Below the pieces are notes generated by a model, which saw only the letters and a list, made by a program, of their open reading frames with translations, had not been told where the DNA came from and made no database searches. Both the position numbers and the translations under genes were made by a program. From Acetispira formosa (nom. nud.) (GTDB lineage: Bacteria > Desulfobacterota > Desulfarculia > Adiutricales > Adiutricaceae): a DNA stretch of 64,000 nucleotides. The number at the start of each line of letters is the position of its first letter. Position 1 is the stretch's first letter. Shown piece by piece: positions 61,736-64,000 of this stretch. The stretch spans positions 3,062,001 through 3,126,000 of the forward strand of contig CP026657.1 in the NCBI GenBank assembly GCA_023525915.1, given 5' to 3'.

Positions 61736-62713
61736 ATGACCGTCTATTCAGCCTCAAATCCGCCCTCGGGAAACACCACGCCGCTTAAGGCCTGGACCAA
61801 GGATACCGTGCCGGTGACCGATGGCTCTGAACGCCAGATGGGGAAAGATTCATTCCTGCTTCTTCTTCTGACCCAGCTTCAGAATCAGGACCCGACCAAC
61901 CCCATGGAAAACACGGAAATGACCGCTCAGCTGGCCCAGTTCTCACAGCTTGAACAGCTGGCCAACATGAACGACGCCATTACCACCATGACCGGCTATA
62001 TCCAGGCCCAGAACCAGTTCCAGACCCTGACCATGATCGGCAAGGACGTTCTGGCTGAAAACGATCAGTTGAGCGTCACCAATGGCGAACCCGACGTCAA
62101 CGCCAGCATCGTCACCACTGAAAGCTGCAAAGTCATCGTCTACATCGTTGACGGCAGCGGCAACCAGGTGCGCAAGATCGATATGGGCATTCTGGAAGCG
62201 GGTGAGCATGATATCGGCTGGAACGGCAAAGACAATATGAACAATGCCGTCAAGGACGGGGCTTACAAATTTCAGGTCACGGCCACCAGCCTGGCCACCG
62301 GCGAGCTTATGGAAGACGGCGTCTACCCGCAGGTGTCCGGCAAGATCACCAGCGTCTCCTTCGATTCCAGCGGCCAGCCCATTATTCATATGGGCAACGC
62401 CAGTCTGGCTCTTGGCCAGGTTATCCAGATTCTGGATAGCGGCAGCGTCAAAGATCCTTCGTTCAGCGATGACGATGATGATAAGAAGACTGATGAGGAT
62501 GATAAGAAGACCGATGAGGATGATAAGAAGACCGATGAGACGGATAATACCGATGATACCGATGAAACCGATAACACGGATAATACCAATGAAACGGATA
62601 ACACCGACAATACGGACAATACCGATAACACCGACAACACCGACAATACCGACAACACCGATAACACGGACAATACCGATAACACCAGCGACGGCGACAG
62701 CACTGGCAGCTAA
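61736..62713 (+). CDS. flgD: Flagellar hook assembly scaffold FlgD, Asp/Thr/Asn repeat tail
   Basis: 325 aa. FlgD caps the growing hook. N-terminal domain with DSFLLLLLTQLQNQDPTNPMENTEMTAQLAQFSQLEQLANMNDA is the hallmark, followed by FlgD Ig-like domains (VYIVDGSGNQVRKIDMG, GWNGKDNMNNAVKDGAYKFQVTATS, PQVSGKITSV). About 75 residues follow the normal end: DDDDDKKTDEDDKKTDEDDKKTDET, then repeats of the DNT / DNTDE type. The DNA there (62478-62700) is a simple repeat of 9- and 15-base units, always in multiples of three. Starts 10 bases after fliK. Confidence 0.9.
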   Translation: MTVYSASNPPSGNTTPLKAWTKDTVPVTDGSERQMGKDSFLLLLLTQLQNQDPTNPMENTEMTAQLAQFSQLEQLANMNDAITTMTGYIQAQNQFQTLTMIGKDVLAENDQLSVTNGEPDVNASIVTTESCKVIVYIVDGSGNQVRKIDMGILEAGEHDIGWNGKDNMNNAVKDGAYKFQVTATSLATGELMEDGVYPQVSGKITSVSFDSSGQPIIHMGNASLALGQVIQILDSGSVKDPSFSDDDDDKKTDEDDKKTDEDDKKTDETDNTDDTDETDNTDNTNETDNTDNTDNTDNTDNTDNTDNTDNTDNTDNTSDGDSTGS

Positions 62714-62798
62714 TCGGATGCATAAATCATAGGATAGGATTTACACGGCCCATGACGGGGCGAGACCGTTATGAAGCCGGATTAAACAGGAGGAAATC

Positions 62799-64000
62799 AT
62801 GGCAATCAGCAGCGCAATGTATGCGGCGGTGACAGGTCTGTCGGCTCTGGGAACAGGGATGCAGACCATCAGCAATAACATCGCGAACGTCAACACAGTC
62901 GGCTTTAAGGCGGGCCGTACCAATTATGAGGATCTTATCAGCCAGAATTATTTTTCCGGCGGCAAGGTCAATCAGCGCGGTACGGGCGTTAAAGTCTCCA
63001 GCATTCAATCAATGTTCACCCAGGGCGCGTTCATGAGCTCGGCCCAGGATACCGACATGGCCATTGCCGGTGAAGGTTTCTTCTCTGTGAGAAACACGGT
63101 CACCGGGGCGATCAACTACACCCGCGCCGGCGTTTTCACCCTGACCAAAGAAGGTCAGTTGGAAGATCCTTCCGGCAACATTCTTCAGGGCTGGCAGATG
63201 TCCATCCCCAAACCGGGCCAGGATGCGGTTCGCATCGGCATGCCCACGGACGTAAAAATCACCGTTCTCAACGCGCCGCCGGTGGCCTCATCACAGATTA
63301 AAGTGGTGGCCAACCTCAATTCGGAAGACGAAGCGGCCTACCTATATGAAAAATTTGAGCTGGCTGATAAATATGCCCACGATCAGGCGGTCGGCCCGGC
63401 TGAATCAGCCCGCGTTTCCACCATCGCCGGTATTTATCCCACCACCGACAGCCCGATGGTTACTCTGGATAACGCCAACTATGATGCCGTGGGCGATTTG
63501 AGCAATACCCAGGCCAATCCGGCTACGATTGAAAGCTCCACTGACGATATTTATGATGAAAGCTTCCTTCTGACCTATAAGAACACTTTGAGTTCGGCTT
63601 CGCTCCATGCTCCGATACCTTCGAAACTGTCTGATTTCAAAATCATCAGCGATGCCACGTTTAATGCCTTAGGACCCGCCGCCCAGGCTCAGGCCAATGC
63701 CGAAGGCATTTTAAGCGAAACTCAATATGAGACGTTAAGGATTGATTCCACCGGCCCTATCGCCACCTATAATAAAGGAAATGTGGGCCATTTTACCAGT
63801 GCCACCAATAATACATCCACGGGAGTAGTCGCATCCGGCAATGAATATTTCGACAAATATTTCATTGCCCTATATAATTCTTACCACCCTGGAGCGAACA
63901 TCACCAGCATGAACCAATTCAACGTGGTCGACAACTCTTCGGTGCTTGATATTTCAGGCCACAGTTGGGAACGGGAGCACGGGTTCATGACTGAGGCGGA
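62799..64000 (+). CDS. flgE: Flagellar hook protein FlgE (partial, runs off the window)
   Basis: The first 400 residues are read without a stop. ATG behind AGGAGGAAATC. N-terminus MAISSAMYAAVTGLSALGTG, followed by SNNIANVNTVGFKAGRTNYEDLISQNYFSGGK, the classic flagellar rod/hook signature. Then SMFTQGAFMSSAQDTDMAIAGEGFFSVRN. A D2-like insertion begins around residue 160. The C-terminus lies beyond the window. 85 bases after flgD. Confidence 0.93.
   Translation, partial: MAISSAMYAAVTGLSALGTGMQTISNNIANVNTVGFKAGRTNYEDLISQNYFSGGKVNQRGTGVKVSSIQSMFTQGAFMSSAQDTDMAIAGEGFFSVRNTVTGAINYTRAGVFTLTKEGQLEDPSGNILQGWQMSIPKPGQDAVRIGMPTDVKITVLNAPPVASSQIKVVANLNSEDEAAYLYEKFELADKYAHDQAVGPAESARVSTIAGIYPTTDSPMVTLDNANYDAVGDLSNTQANPATIESSTDDIYDESFLLTYKNTLSSASLHAPIPSKLSDFKIISDATFNALGPAAQAQANAEGILSETQYETLRIDSTGPIATYNKGNVGHFTSATNNTSTGVVASGNEYFDKYFIALYNSYHPGANITSMNQFNVVDNSSVLDISGHSWEREHGFMTEA

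Overview
The window reads as a chromosomal segment of a flagellated, Gram-negative, free-living or gut-associated bacterium. The best guess is a member of the Desulfobacterota (old Deltaproteobacteria). The reasons are: a MotA, OmpA/MotB, MotB, FliL gene string; a sigma-54 type promoter ahead of fliK-flgD-flgE; outer-membrane proteins (a C-terminal Phe beta barrel, SurA); and a divergent HTH/binding-protein regulator next to a molybdate transporter. This placement is inference from gene content; no rRNA is present.

Layout. 0.4-3.6 kb: flagellar stator genes (motA, two motB-like genes, fliL; minus strand). 4.1-5.6 kb: BlaI/BlaR1-type pair. 5.7-9 kb: a coiled-coil protein, Sua5, a small lipoprotein, SerS. 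9.3-17.6 kb: a P1B metal ATPase with a CsoR-like operator, a FecR-domain protein facing an outer-membrane barrel and a CHASE2 adenylate/guanylate cyclase, and a copper-type CsoR. 18-22.4 kb: a four-gene ABC importer operon without a binding protein. 22.7-29.6 kb: glutaminyl cyclotransferase, an IS200 element, two tandem unknown paralogs, a CAU tRNA, an orphan sugar-binding protein, serine acetyltransferase. 29.8-33.4 kb: mod regulator and modABC. 34-41.7 kb: hybrid histidine kinase, exported nitroreductase-like protein, AlaS, RecA. 41.9-45 kb: a prophage remnant (Cas4-like nuclease, DUF669 protein, small protein, S24 repressor). 45.2-46.5 kb: an IS110-family element. 46.7-55.5 kb: YjiH, RodZ-like, SurA, PpiC lipoprotein and Mfd. 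56-59 kb: Bcp peroxiredoxin and a GH13 enzyme. 59.6-64 kb: fliK, flgD and flgE (flgE runs off the end).

The striking feature is the intergenic DNA. At least six families of dispersed structured repeats (called RptA to RptF here), plus a single-copy palindromic element, fill most gaps. RptA and RptC are MITE-like: terminal inverted repeats and 9-bp target duplications can be read directly. RptB, RptC and RptF are long hairpins whose two arms match each other better than they match other copies. RptE sits just 3' of stop codons and carries an intrinsic terminator. Both insertion sequences landed inside repeats: IS200 in an RptC copy, IS110 in an RptE copy.

The strongest single observation is the IS110 element. 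Its left end encodes a predicted bridge RNA whose target loop matches the occupied RptE site on both sides of a CT core and whose donor loop matches the element's own two ends. Joining the ends across the CT core also creates a -35/-10 promoter with a 17-bp spacer, as expected for the circular intermediate.
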